Origin: CBDAPE01 sp965198325
GTDB lineage: Bacteria > Pseudomonadota > Alphaproteobacteria > UBA828 > JAPUJA01
NCBI GenBank assembly: GCA_965198325.1
Contig: CBDAPE010000013.1
Span: 256,692-320,691 of the forward strand
Direction: 5' to 3'
Length of the DNA stretch: 64,000 nucleotides
Shown in pieces: positions 34,190 to 42,015 of this stretch. The notes beneath the pieces are model-generated. The model was given only the letters and a program-made list of their open reading frames with translations. It did no database searches and was not told where the DNA came from. The translations under genes and the position numbers were made by a program. Within the stretch, counting starts at the first letter, position 1, and the number at the start of each line of letters is the position of its first letter.

Positions 34190-34959
34190 GCCGGGTTGCG
34201 GGCAAGGTCGCGCTGGTGACCGGCGCAGGCAGGGGCATCGGCAGGGCCTGCGCCGACCTGTTGGCCCGTGAGGGGGCACAGGTCGCGCTGGCCGATATCG
34301 TCGCAGAGAGCACCGTGCTCGCCGCCGATGTGATCGAGCAGGCGGGAGGCCAGGCTTTGGCGCTTGCTCTCGACGTGACCGACGAACCGGCGTGGCGGCA
34401 TGCGATTGCGCACACCGTGGACCGCTTCGGCGGGCTCGATATCCTGGTCAACAATGCCGGTATCGCCGGCCCGGAGAATGTCGAGACCACCGACCTTGCG
34501 CTCTGGCACAAGGTCATGGGAGTAAACCTGACTGGCACCTTCCTTGGCATGAAGCACGCGATCCCCGTGATGCGCACACGCGGCGGCGGCTCGATCATCA
34601 ACATGAATTCGACCTACGGGCTGACCGGCGGCGACGGCTCGGCGGCCTATTGCGCGAGCAAGGGCGGCATCGCCACCCTGACCAAGTCGGCGGCGCTTCA
34701 CTGCGGCAAGCAGGGCACGAAGATCCGGGTGAACGGCGTCTGCCCCGGCGCGATCCTGACCGATCTCCTGTTCCGCGCTGCCGATCGCTATCCGGACGGG
34801 CGCGAGGCGGGGCTTGCCGCCATGGCCGCCGCGCATCCGCTGGGACGAAACGGCACGCCCGAGGATATCGCCAACGGCGTGCTTTACCTGGCCTCGGACG
34901 AATCGAGTTTCGTCACGGGCACACACCTTGTGATCGATGGCGGCATCCTCGCCGAATAG
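34186..34959 (+). CDS. short-chain dehydrogenase/reductase (classical SDR)
   Basis: This is a 257-residue NAD(P)-dependent oxidoreductase. Start ATG 34186 (MSRVAGKVALVTGAGRGIGR) overlaps the stop of the upstream amidotransferase remnant. All SDR signatures are present: TGAGRGIG, the NNAG motif in LVNNAGIAGPE, active-site Ser in INMNSTYGL, YCASKGG with catalytic Tyr and Lys, and CPGAILTD. Asp follows the second strand (ALADI), which favours NAD over NADP. The substrate is unknown. Its co-transcribed partner is lost, so it now depends on whatever promoter reads through the remnant. Confidence 0.9.
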   Translation: MSRVAGKVALVTGAGRGIGRACADLLAREGAQVALADIVAESTVLAADVIEQAGGQALALALDVTDEPAWRHAIAHTVDRFGGLDILVNNAGIAGPENVETTDLALWHKVMGVNLTGTFLGMKHAIPVMRTRGGGSIINMNSTYGLTGGDGSAAYCASKGGIATLTKSAALHCGKQGTKIRVNGVCPGAILTDLLFRAADRYPDGREAGLAAMAAAHPLGRNGTPEDIANGVLYLASDESSFVTGTHLVIDGGILAE

Positions 34960-35072
34960 GGCGATGTCTGAGCGACTAAAAGTTCTCAAGGCAGCGCCGG
35001 GGCTTTGTCAAGTTAACCGGATTCACTCCAATTTCTCGGTAAATTGTCGATGGCAGCCCTACGCAATTTCAG

Positions 35073-35313
35073 TTGTCCCTCCCAATTATTCCATCTGCGG
35101 CAGAAACCTTGGAATTCTGCATCACCCTCGGACACCCTATCCGACAGGCATAAGATCATCGAAGCCCTCCCCGCCGTCTTCCGCGAACTCGTCGTCGATC
35201 GCGCGGCGCCACACACAGAACCTCTTGCCCTCCACCAGCAGGGAGCCGTCCTGAAGCGGAAAAGGTCCCGGCCGTCGCTTCGGATGTCCGATGGAATAAA
35301 CAGAAGGGACAGG
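35073..35313. mobile_element. short inverted-repeat element B (MITE-like, 241 bp)
   Basis: The left end is TTGTCCCTCCCAATTATTCC and the right end, reversed, CCTGTCCCTTCTGTTTATTC. The interior is nearly the same as element A (24065-24305). It ends 15 bases before the preferred dinB start and supplies the sequence gggacagg just upstream of it. Confidence 0.82.
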
Positions 35314-35328
35314 TGCTATGATCGTGCC

Positions 35329-36618
35329 GTGGATACCCTGTGCCGCGACTGCGGCCATCGGCCGCCCCCCGACGCCGAGACCTGCCCGGCCTGCGGCTCG
35401 GCTCGCGTCGCGCGGCACAAGGAACTTCATGGCCTCGCCGTCGCCCATCTCGACTGCGACGCCTTCTACGCCGCTATCGAGAAACGCGACCGCCCGGAGT
35501 TGCGCGACGTCCCCGTGATCGTCGGGGGACGCCACCGGGGCGTGGTGTCCGCCTGCTGCTACATCGCCCGCACCTACGGCGTGCACTCGGCCATGCCGAT
35601 GTTCAAGGCCCTGAAGGCTTGTCCCGACGCCACCGTCGTCAAGCCCGACATGAAGAAGTACATCGCGGTGGGCCGCGAGGTCCGGTCGATGATGCTTGAC
35701 TTGACGCCCCTGGTCGAACCGCTCTCCATCGACGAGGCCTTCATGGACCTCAGCGGCACGGAGTCGCTTCATGGCGCTAGTCCGGCCACTACCCTGGCGG
35801 GGCTGGCGCGCCGGGCGGAGGAGGAGCTTTCCATCACCGTCTCGATCGGGCTCAGCTACAACAAGTTCTTGGCCAAGATCGCCTCCGACCTGGACAAGCC
35901 GTGGGGTTTCGCAGTGATCGGCCGGACCGAGGCCCGGTCCTTTCTCGCCGGCAAGCCGGTCGGTCTGTTGTGGGGGGTGGGCGAGGCCATGCAACGGCGC
36001 CTCGTAGGGGATGGCATCACGCTGATCGGCGAACTGGCCCGCATCGAGGAGGCCGAGCTTGTTGCGCGCTACGGCAAGATCGGCCGGCGGCTGTGGTCGT
36101 ATGCCCGGGGCGAGGACGACCGCCCGGTCGACCCCGACCGCGAGGCCAGGAGTATGTCCTCGGAGATCACTCTCGACGAGGACATTTCCGACCCGGACCG
36201 GCTGCGGTCGATCCTGTGGCAGCTCGCCGAGACGGTGGCGCGGCGCATGAAGAAGGCCGGCGTCGCCGGTGAGGGTGTCACGCTGAAGCTCAAGACCGAG
36301 GATTTCCGCACCATCACCCGAAGCCGCCGTCTCAACATCTCCACGCACTCGGCCGAGGAGATGTTCCGGACAGCCGAGCCCCTTCTCGCCCACGAGGCCG
36401 ACGGGCGTGCCTTCCGCCTGATCGGCATCGGCGCCCATGATCTCGTCGAGGCCGGCCAGGTTCTTCAGGGTGACCTCTTCGCCGCTGCCGGTCCGGTCGA
36501 GAGCAGGATCGACAAGGTACTGGACGCGGTGTGGGACAGGTTCGGCGACGATGCCATCGTCAGGGGCCGCAGCTTCGGCACGAGGCTCAAGCGGCAAGGG
36601 CCCTCGAAGGTCGACTGA
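35329..36618 (+). CDS. dinB: DNA polymerase IV, alphaproteobacterial type with N-terminal zinc ribbon
   Basis: This is a 429-residue Y-family translesion polymerase. The N-terminus is a zinc ribbon (LCRDCGHRPPP, then CPACGSARV), a common extension in alphaproteobacterial DinB. The palm follows: VAHLDCDAFYAAIEKRDRPE with the first metal Asp, and PLSIDEAFMDLSG with the Asp-Glu pair. Next come the helix-hairpin-helix thumb (LLWGVGEAMQRRLVGDGITL) and the little finger (ITRSRRLNISTHSAEEMFR). GTG at 35329 is chosen as the first in-frame start before the ribbon; the frame is open further upstream only through element B. The native 5' region was probably replaced by that element. It is intact to the end. 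Confidence 0.9.
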   Translation: MDTLCRDCGHRPPPDAETCPACGSARVARHKELHGLAVAHLDCDAFYAAIEKRDRPELRDVPVIVGGRHRGVVSACCYIARTYGVHSAMPMFKALKACPDATVVKPDMKKYIAVGREVRSMMLDLTPLVEPLSIDEAFMDLSGTESLHGASPATTLAGLARRAEEELSITVSIGLSYNKFLAKIASDLDKPWGFAVIGRTEARSFLAGKPVGLLWGVGEAMQRRLVGDGITLIGELARIEEAELVARYGKIGRRLWSYARGEDDRPVDPDREARSMSSEITLDEDISDPDRLRSILWQLAETVARRMKKAGVAGEGVTLKLKTEDFRTITRSRRLNISTHSAEEMFRTAEPLLAHEADGRAFRLIGIGAHDLVEAGQVLQGDLFAAAGPVESRIDKVLDAVWDRFGDDAIVRGRSFGTRLKRQGPSKVD

Positions 36619-36789
36619 CGCTCGCGGGTTCCGGCGCGGCTCTTCCGACAGGCGCCGTCTGGCGTTCCTGAATTCCGCCCGATGAAATATCGCGGGCGAC
36701 GCGGCGTCATCGCCGCCGCTATCTCTGCATCTTCATCCCGATACCGCGCGGCTTGCGAACATCCACCGGCTCGACCCGTCCGCTCTCGC

Positions 36790-36935
36790 GGTTCCTGCGA
36801 ATGTCCCGCTCCGCCTTCTCGGCCGGGTCTTTCCTGCTCATGGATTTCTGCCTCATCTTCCGTTCCCTTCGGTCTCTAAGATGAGCTAGAAATCCTCCCT
36901 TATCAAAACCCCTCAGTCTGCTCCATAGGCGCTGA
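36790..36935 (-). mobile_element. IS3-family left-end relic (orfA 5' end)
   Basis: The minus strand reads the IS left end (cctatggagcagactgaggg, then ggaggatttctagctcat) followed by ATG and MRQKSMSRKDPAEKAERDIR, the start of an IS3-type OrfA. Related left ends occur at 37985, 59150 and 60600. The frame continues to 36719 without homology, so it is not an independent small gene. Confidence 0.7.
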
Positions 36936-36993
36936 CGGCGGACAGCGGCTTCCGTGATAGCCGGGCGAAGCGTTGTAATGGGCCGGCGAGCGA

Positions 36994-37359
36994 TCACTCA
37001 TTGAAGAAGACGTATTTGTTGCCGTCCAGATCGCGGAAGTAGCCGCCGTAGAACGTTCCCCCGCGGGGCCCGGGCGCGCCTTCGTCAGTCGCGCCGAGTG
37101 AAATGGCCTTGGCGTACAAGGCGTCGACCTTGTCGTTGCTGCCGGCATGGAGCGCGACCATATTGCCGTTGCCGGGTTTCGCTTCGTTGCCGTCGGCGGG
37201 CTTGATGATCATGAACATGGTGGCGCCTTCGCCGTCTGACCAGCCGACGGAGTGATCCGATTCTATCGTGCGTTTGGCGCCCATCTCGGCCAGCAGCACG
37301 TCCCAGAATTTCGCCGCGCGGGCCATATCGTTGGTGCCGACGGTGAGATATCCAATCAT
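36994..37359 (-). CDS. VOC-family (glyoxalase/bleomycin-resistance-like) protein
   Basis: This is a 121-residue single VOC domain: MIGYLTVGTNDMARAAKFWD, then GNMVALHAGSNDKVDALYAK, and the C-terminal FRDLDGNKYVFFNE. The usual first metal-binding His is replaced (TVGTND), while the final Glu is preserved, so metal binding is uncertain. It is similar in size and pattern to glyoxalase-like proteins of unknown substrate. It stands alone on the minus strand between an IS3 relic and unrecognised DNA. Confidence 0.82.
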   Translation of the reverse strand: MIGYLTVGTNDMARAAKFWDVLLAEMGAKRTIESDHSVGWSDGEGATMFMIIKPADGNEAKPGNGNMVALHAGSNDKVDALYAKAISLGATDEGAPGPRGGTFYGGYFRDLDGNKYVFFNE

Positions 37360-37807
37360 GTTTTTCCCCTTCTATGATGCCTGTCCATAGCCCGTTGAAA
37401 AAGACGCCGCTGACCGTGTTTCAACCCACAACACAGCATAATGGGGCGAAGACGGTCCCACCAACCGCCGAGACGACGAGGACGATGTGAGCGACCAGAA
37501 TAGCTCAGGCAGACGCAATAAGCACGAATAAGCAGATTTTTCAAACGCCAGAGGACCGGAACGCTACAAATGATGGACGCTTCCATGCCCGTTCCCCATC
37601 CGCTGGCCGAGCGCATGGACCCCGAGTAGGGTAAATGGGGCGGTGGCATGCTCGCCGCTCTCGTGGTCGATGGTCGCGGCCTGCCGCCGCCGCAGCGCTT
37701 CACGAGCGTCCTGGCTGGGAGCACCGGGCATCGTGCCGCGTGCGATCGCATCGGGGTCGATCACCTCTACCCCGCTGAGCCAGGTGGTGCGCGTTAAGGT
37801 GGAATTG
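37360..37807. other. no confident gene; possible fragment on the minus strand
   Basis: A minus-strand frame (about 37600-37800) reads TWLSGVEVIDPDAIARGTMP, then DAREALRRRQAATIDHESGE, which looks protein-like but was not recognised. It runs into element E at 37808 without a start codon of its own. Confidence 0.35.
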
Positions 37808-37973
37808 CCTGTCCCTCCCATTTATTCTATCCGCGGCAGAAACCCTGCTATTTTGGGCGCATCTGCGACTGGCTTGGCTGGTTGCACCGAAGGACGTTCA
37901 GTTGATGACGAGGTGCGATGTTCTTGAGCTGTCGCATGGCGCGACTGCAAAAGCCCGAGAGAACACCGTGTGT
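37808..37973. mobile_element. short inverted-repeat element E, left part
   Basis: The left end CCTGTCCCTCCCATTTATTC and about 150 bases of interior match element D (38437-38692), including gacgaggtgcgatgttcttg and agcccgagagaacaccg. It is cut on the right by an IS3 left-end relic. Confidence 0.7.
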
Positions 37974-37984
37974 CCCCCGTCAGC

Positions 37985-38115
37985 ACTTATGAGACAGATT
38001 GCGGTTATTGAATAACGGAGGATTTCTGGCTCAACGTAACCGCCAAGGAGTGGAGAGATGAGACAGCAATCCGGAACCCGAGAATCGTCGTCTGAGCGGC
38101 TTGTCAAGGGCGTTG
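37985..38115 (+). mobile_element. IS3-family left-end relic
   Basis: The sequence gttattgaataacggaggat, then ctcaacgtaaccgccaagga and the OrfA start MRQQSGTRESSSERLVKG, matches the left end of the IS3 at 42446. It ends after about 20 codons. Confidence 0.75.
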
Positions 38116-38165
38116 TCAGAGCAAATCGGCTTGAGCCCCCTGGCGAGGTCTCTTAGCGTTTAAGA

Positions 38166-38436
38166 ATGCAAAACCCCTTCCGTTATTTCAACAGTTCGCC
38201 CGAGATCATCTGGCTCGCTGTGATGATGTATGTTCGCTTCCCGCTGTCGCTGCGGCAGGTCGAGGACCTGCTGTCCGAGCGTGGCATCGACATCTGCCAC
38301 GAGACCGTGCGGTACTGGTGGAACCGGTTTGGTCCGCTGTTTGCCGCGGAGATCCGGAAGCGCCGGGTTCATCGTCATTGGTATTCGAACTGGCGCTGGC
38401 ACCTTGATGAGGAGTTCGTGCGGATCAACGGGAAGA
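38166..38436 (+). pseudogene. IS6-family transposase, N-terminal fragment cut by element D
   Basis: The frame reads MQNPFRYFNSSPEIIWLAVM, then RFPLSLRQVEDLLSERGIDI, ETVRYWWNRFGPLFAAEIRK and WRWHLDEEFVRINGK. The HTH and first catalytic Asp of IS6 are present. Element D starts at 38437 in the middle of the gene. Confidence 0.88.
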
Positions 38437-38692
38437 CCTGTCCCTTCCATTAATCCCATCCGGCGCAGAAACCCAGGTATTTTGGGCGCCCCAGCGACTG
38501 GCTTCGCCGGTCGCGCCGAAGGACGTCCAGGCGATGACGAGGCGCGATGATCTTGAGCTGCCGCATGGCGCGACTGCGAAAGCCCGAGAGAACGCCGCGA
38601 AGCAGGATCGCGTGCAGCCCACCAACGCTAGCGGCATCACCCGGAAAAGCCTGGACTTCTACCGCCGGACGAACTCTACAGGAGGGACGATA
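38437..38692. mobile_element. short inverted-repeat element D (~256 bp)
   Basis: The left end is CCTGTCCCTTCCATTAATCC; the right end, reversed, starts CTATCGTCCCTCCTGTAGAG. It has the same class of ends as A-C but a different internal deletion, retaining the 3' part of the parent (gagagaacgccgcgaagcag, shared with C). It is inserted in an IS6 transposase gene, which shows that the short form itself is, or was, mobile. Confidence 0.78.
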
Positions 38693-38753
38693 GCCCTTCG
38701 GGCCTCGAGACACGTTTCGGACCCGCGAATGGCGGAGCGAAAGGACGAAGACG

Positions 38754-39401
38754 ATGCTCGACCGCAAGAAAGACGAGGAGAGCGCCAAGCCCGCGCCGGA
38801 AACGGCGCCCGACAACGACGATCCCAAGAGCGCGGCCGAGCCGGCTTACGTACCGACCCCGGCCACCCCCAAGCCTCCGGCACCGGGGCTGTCCGGTATG
38901 TCCGCGATCCCCCGCCGGCTCGCGGACATACCGCAAGGAGACTTCTGGACGAGTGCTCCGCCGGCATGGCTCGATGGCTATCTGTCGGCCGCCGCACTCG
39001 CGCCCCTGGCGCCCCGCCCCGGGGTTTGGCTCTCCGCCGTAGCGGAGCGGGACCGAGGCATGGGTGATGACCGGACGCTGGAGCAATTCCTTTCGCTGGC
39101 GACGGGACGGTACAACGAACTCCTCACCGGACTGGGCGAGGGAAGATTCGGTGCGGCGATGCTCGCCGGTCTGGGCGACGGCGATCTCACGGCCTGGGCA
39201 CGGGGCTTCGCCCAAGGCGTCCGAGTTCTCGAGGACGTCTGGCTCCGGCGGAAGTTCCAGGCAGACGATCGTCGGGCGCTGTCGCTGATCGCCGCTCTCG
39301 CGGGCGGAGAGCCTCCCGATGAAACCTCACGCGGCGTTCTGGCGGAGTTCATCGATGGAAGAGCCGCAATACGGCAGGACCCCCGAGCTGTTGCCCGCTA
39401 A
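38754..39401 (+). CDS. UPF0149/YecA-like protein, divergent
   Basis: This 215-residue protein has a low-complexity N-terminus rich in Pro, Ala, Glu and Lys (about residues 1-55). A helical domain follows: WLDGYLSAAALAPLAPRPGV, then LEQFLSLATGRYNELLTGLG and AWARGFAQGVRVLEDVWLRR. The order 'W-GYL-A...P', 'RYNEL', 'ARGF--GV' and a trailing W matches UPF0149 (YgfB/YecA) proteins. There is no C-terminal SecA-type zinc motif. The ribosome site is weak (AGGACG). It lies just after element D. Its function is unknown. Confidence 0.6.
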   Translation: MLDRKKDEESAKPAPETAPDNDDPKSAAEPAYVPTPATPKPPAPGLSGMSAIPRRLADIPQGDFWTSAPPAWLDGYLSAAALAPLAPRPGVWLSAVAERDRGMGDDRTLEQFLSLATGRYNELLTGLGEGRFGAAMLAGLGDGDLTAWARGFAQGVRVLEDVWLRRKFQADDRRALSLIAALAGGEPPDETSRGVLAEFIDGRAAIRQDPRAVAR

Positions 39402-39515
39402 CGAAGAGTGAAGCCTGGCGATGTTGAAGGCCGGAGATCAGGATTTCCGGGCCATCATCGAGCACTGGACGCCGGCTGCCTCGGGCTGGGATACCCCAAG
39501 CCGGGTGAGGATTTC

Positions 39516-39722
39516 ATGACGACCATCGAAGCCCGCCGCGTCACAGCGACGATGAAGATAACACAACCGATGCCGGATCTTGATGGAATGGACGCGCCGG
39601 TACGCCACTGCCTGAATTCCGCTTGTCCAGCCCGCATGGTCACTGCGCGGTCGCCGTTCTACCGATCCGGCTCACAACTCATGGTGTCGCGCTCGGATTT
39701 GGCCGATGGCCAAAAAATCTGA
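39516..39722 (+). CDS. small hypothetical protein
   Basis: This 68-residue protein (MTTIEARRVTATMKITQPMP) has a GAGG ribosome site seven bases upstream. It has two cysteines in HCLNSACPA and no recognised domain. Its ATG overlaps the stop of a 32-codon upstream frame (39421-39519, MLKAGDQDFRAIIEHWTPAA), which might be a translated leader. Coding status is uncertain. Confidence 0.35.
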   Translation: MTTIEARRVTATMKITQPMPDLDGMDAPVRHCLNSACPARMVTARSPFYRSGSQLMVSRSDLADGQKI

Positions 39723-39763
39723 ATCAATGAGGCTAACGGATTCTCCGCCAGCCCAGGCGGCCG

Positions 39764-39958
39764 TTAGTTATCGGTCGCCATCTCAGGGTCAAACGGCGAT
39801 GCCTTGGAAGCGCGTGCGAAGCAAGACCCGCATAGCATCCGGCGTGCCGGCGTGGTCTCGAACTCGCGGCCGCAGAGGGAGCACGGCCGGCGGCGCGAGA
39901 CGAAAGGCGGCGTTGGGGATTCGCCGCCTTCCGTGAACTCTTCCGGGCCGTTCGTCAT
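39764..39958 (-). CDS. small zinc-ribbon-like protein
   Basis: This 64-residue protein has four cysteines in two knuckles, CSLCGREFETTP then MLCGSCFARA, spaced as in a zinc ribbon. A strong ribosome site (GGAGG, five bases before the ATG at 39958) supports it. The N-terminal half is polar and acidic. Such mini-proteins often accompany phage or plasmid regions. The partner is unknown. Confidence 0.55.
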   Translation of the reverse strand: MTNGPEEFTEGGESPTPPFVSRRRPCSLCGREFETTPARRMLCGSCFARASKASPFDPEMATDN

Positions 39959-40031
39959 TCCGCCTCCATGAGCCCTGCGAGCGCGGCCGCTTGCCCGCCG
40001 TCAAGCCATTCAGGACATCTGAGGCAGCTAC

Positions 40032-40424
40032 TTGACAGTGGATTTGGTTCATCCTGGATTGATGTCAAGCCGCTTGGCGTTGATGGTTCAATCGGCGGTT
40101 TCAGGTGGTCAGTTGCTTGATCTTTGCCCTCCTTTCGAAGATGGCCGTGTCGCGCCCGAAGGAGGCGCCGGCGACCACTATCAGTTGGCTTATATCCGGG
40201 CGCGGTTCGACGCGCCCAAGCCGGTCACGATCGGCGGCCCGTGGGGAATGTGGGACCTTCTCGATCCGGCCCACGACCCGGTTGAATTCCTGACCCTGCT
40301 CGCGGACGAATACTGGCCCATCCTCAATCCACCCCTCCACGAAACCTTGCTCGCAGTTTTCGATGGGCTGGCCGTTCCGGCCCCGAGTGACGGCGAGAAT
40401 CACGGCGAGGATTTCGCCGACTGA
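40032..40424 (+). CDS. hypothetical protein
   Basis: This 130-residue, acidic, soluble protein starts MTVDLVHPGLMSSRLALMVQ and includes GGPWGMWDLLDPAHDPVEFL then LLADEYWPILNPPLHETLLA. Composition and hydrophobic spacing look like a genuine globular protein. There is no family match from memory and no clear Shine-Dalgarno. It is divergent from the zinc-ribbon gene across a 73-base gap. Confidence 0.5.
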   Translation: MTVDLVHPGLMSSRLALMVQSAVSGGQLLDLCPPFEDGRVAPEGGAGDHYQLAYIRARFDAPKPVTIGGPWGMWDLLDPAHDPVEFLTLLADEYWPILNPPLHETLLAVFDGLAVPAPSDGENHGEDFAD

Positions 40425-40920
40425 AATCTACGCCCTCGACGCCACGATTCGGGCTCTTCGATCGCGCCAATCTCGCCGGTTTTACGGAACCCTCGATCAC
40501 GCGCATTTATCCGGCCGTAAACAGCCGGTAAATCGCCGCTTCACGCCCCCTTACCAGCGCCGAGTGCCAAGACTTTCCACCGCGTCCGTCGCCCGCTTCG
40601 CGCCTGGAACCGCCTCGCACAACCTGTCGATAATGTTCCCTCTGTCCCGCCTGGTCCCGGATAGTCCCGCCTGGTCCCACTTCGATTCGCCGGTGCCAAG
40701 ACTTGTGATGCCCTGCACGGAGACAGGTTCGCGGCGGACTGCGCACACAGCCAACCACCCCGCACATTTGTCTCTGAACAGGCTATTGGTGGCCAAGCGC
40801 TGGAAACATGGGCGGTATTCGGACCCATTCCGGTACTGCATCTGCTCCCGGGCTCCAGGCCGCGGAGCAAACGGGCCCCTGTCAGGGCGGCGTCTCCGGT
40901 GGTCCGCTGGCCGGGTGAGT
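40425..40920. other. non-coding stretch with short direct repeats
   Basis: No gene is supported. There are two copies of gtcccgcctggtccc (40646-40678) and two copies of tgccaagactt, each after CGCCG (near 40564 and 40694). It sits just beyond the AACAGG cluster of a decayed recombinase module and may belong to it. Confidence 0.45.
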
Positions 40921-41145
40921 TTCCTGTTAAACAGGGGAAAACAGGGAATTTTTTGCATTTCAGGCCCAATAACAGGGGTTTTCGGACGATGCGGGCGACG
41001 CCCTGTAGAATTCTGTACGTTATCTCAATGAGTTGCACCGCAAAAAAGCACTTTCCTGTTATTGACGATAACAGGACTTGTTATTGGCTAATAACAGGGC
41101 ATTTTTCCGCCGTAACAGGGCGCATCTTCGGATTAACAGGGCCGC
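40921..41145 (-). repeat. AACAGG/CCTGTT repeat cluster with palindromes (right)
   Basis: At least eight AACAGG or CCTGTT motifs occur in 225 bases. The most symmetrical are ttcctgttaaacaggggaa (40921-40939) and cctgttattgacgataacagg, an 8-bp inverted repeat with a 5-base loop (41054-41074). Others include aataacagggg (40969), taataacaggg (41089), gtaacaggg (41112) and ttaacaggg (41133). The cluster begins 13 bases beyond the 3' end of the recombinase remnant. Confidence 0.7.
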
Positions 41146-41157
41146 GTAGAGGCGCGA

Positions 41158-41751
41158 TCAGCGCCTGCCATGCGTCGCCCCGGCAGACGAGCCGGATACC
41201 CCGAGTGCCTCGAACATGGTGCCCTGCTCGGACCAGAGCCTGGGCATCGGCGTGCGCATCAGCTGCTCGAGCGTGAGGCCGGGGGGTTGCCGCCCGGCGA
41301 GGATGGCGCGTTGCAGATCCGGTGCAAGAAAGGCGAGTCGTACCAGGCGGCGGAGATAAGGTGATGGGGGAGCGGCCTCGATCACGGGAAGACCGGCGTC
41401 GTCGGCTTCCAGCATTGTATGGGCTGCCCGCAACGCCTTGATCAGCACCGGGTCCCGTCGCGATACGGGGCTTGTGCTGCCGATTATCCAGCTCCGCCCG
41501 CCGCGCAGGCGCAGGCGCACCGGCAATATCAGCCGGAGCAGTGCGCCATCGGCGGCATCGGGTTCAGCTGTCTCGCCGGGTACCAGCCGCGAGCGCAAGG
41601 TTGCAAGCAACGTCACCGGCATCAGGAGCTGCAGCGACTGCGCGTGAACCTCGACGCGGACCGGCAGGGCCAGTGGATCGGCGGCGCTCGCCGGTGCGAT
41701 GCGCCGGATGACCTCGCTGAGCATGCCTTCGAGCGCCAGCCCGGGAACCCG
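41158..41751 (-). pseudogene. large serine recombinase, C-terminal part
   Basis: The frame gives LALPVRVEVHAQSLQLLMPV, then DPVLIKALRAAHTMLEAD, YLRRLVRLAFLAPDLQRAIL and AGRQPPGLTLEQLMRTPMPR. This run is the C-terminal end of the 'recombinase family' proteins found after DUF3489 and DUF2924 genes. The catalytic resolvase domain and zinc ribbon are missing: the 5' side is an IS21 end at 41752. Confidence 0.75.
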
Positions 41752-41803
41752 TGTCAATGGCAGCCGAAAATTGCGCACCTTTGGCAATCGAAAATTACTC
41801 ACT
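41752..41803. mobile_element. IS21-type terminal repeat scar
   Basis: The stretch tgtcaatggcagccgaaaat, then tttggcaatcgaaaattact is the end of an IS21 (IS408-type) element. Only this end remains, joining the DUF2924 3' region to the recombinase C-terminus. Confidence 0.65.
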
Positions 41804-42015
41804 TCGAGCGTGCCACGACGCTTCAGCTGGCGACGTGACTCACGATTGAGCCCTCCGAGCGCTTCAGCCTGGAGCCGCTAGGCCAGCATCAGGCGCAGCA
41901 ACTCGACCGAGCGCAGCGGCGGTGGCGCGCCGTAGCGTGTGCGCCACGCGGCGCGGAGCCCCTCGAGGTCGAGGCCCGCGAGAGCCCCGACTTGCTGTGC
42001 GGTCGACTCGTTCAC
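41804..42015 (-). pseudogene. DUF2924 protein gene with premature stop
   Basis: It starts GTG at 42015 (NESTAQQVGALAGLDLEGLR) and reads AAWRTRYGAPPPLRSVELLR LMLA before a TAG at 41880. The frame continues after the stop with RLQAEALGGLNRESRRQLKR, the normal continuation of DUF2924, so TAG probably replaced a Trp codon. Its start overlaps the DUF3489 gene by 4 bases. Confidence 0.7.

Noticed and set aside
35318..35518. Frame starting ATG 35318 with a good ribosome site from element B
   Set aside because: It is out of frame with dinB and only low-complexity Arg/Pro/Ala sequence; probably a shadow, although initiation there could compete with dinB.
35137..36597. 486-codon frame antisense to dinB, and similar frames antisense to the multicopper oxidase (19090-20655), barrel (49318-50538) and RND (52703-53548) genes
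   Set aside because: All are mirror frames of well-supported genes with codon-position GC bias; none has a ribosome site or family match.
36719..36997. Possible small basic protein MRQKSMSRKDPAEKAERDIR
   Set aside because: It is the OrfA start of an IS3 left-end relic (same context as at 37985 and 59150), not an independent gene.
40921..41145. AACAGG cluster as a CRISPR array or plasmid iterons
   Set aside because: Motifs are too short and irregularly spaced for CRISPR; no Rep gene or origin features are nearby, so an iteron role is unsupported.
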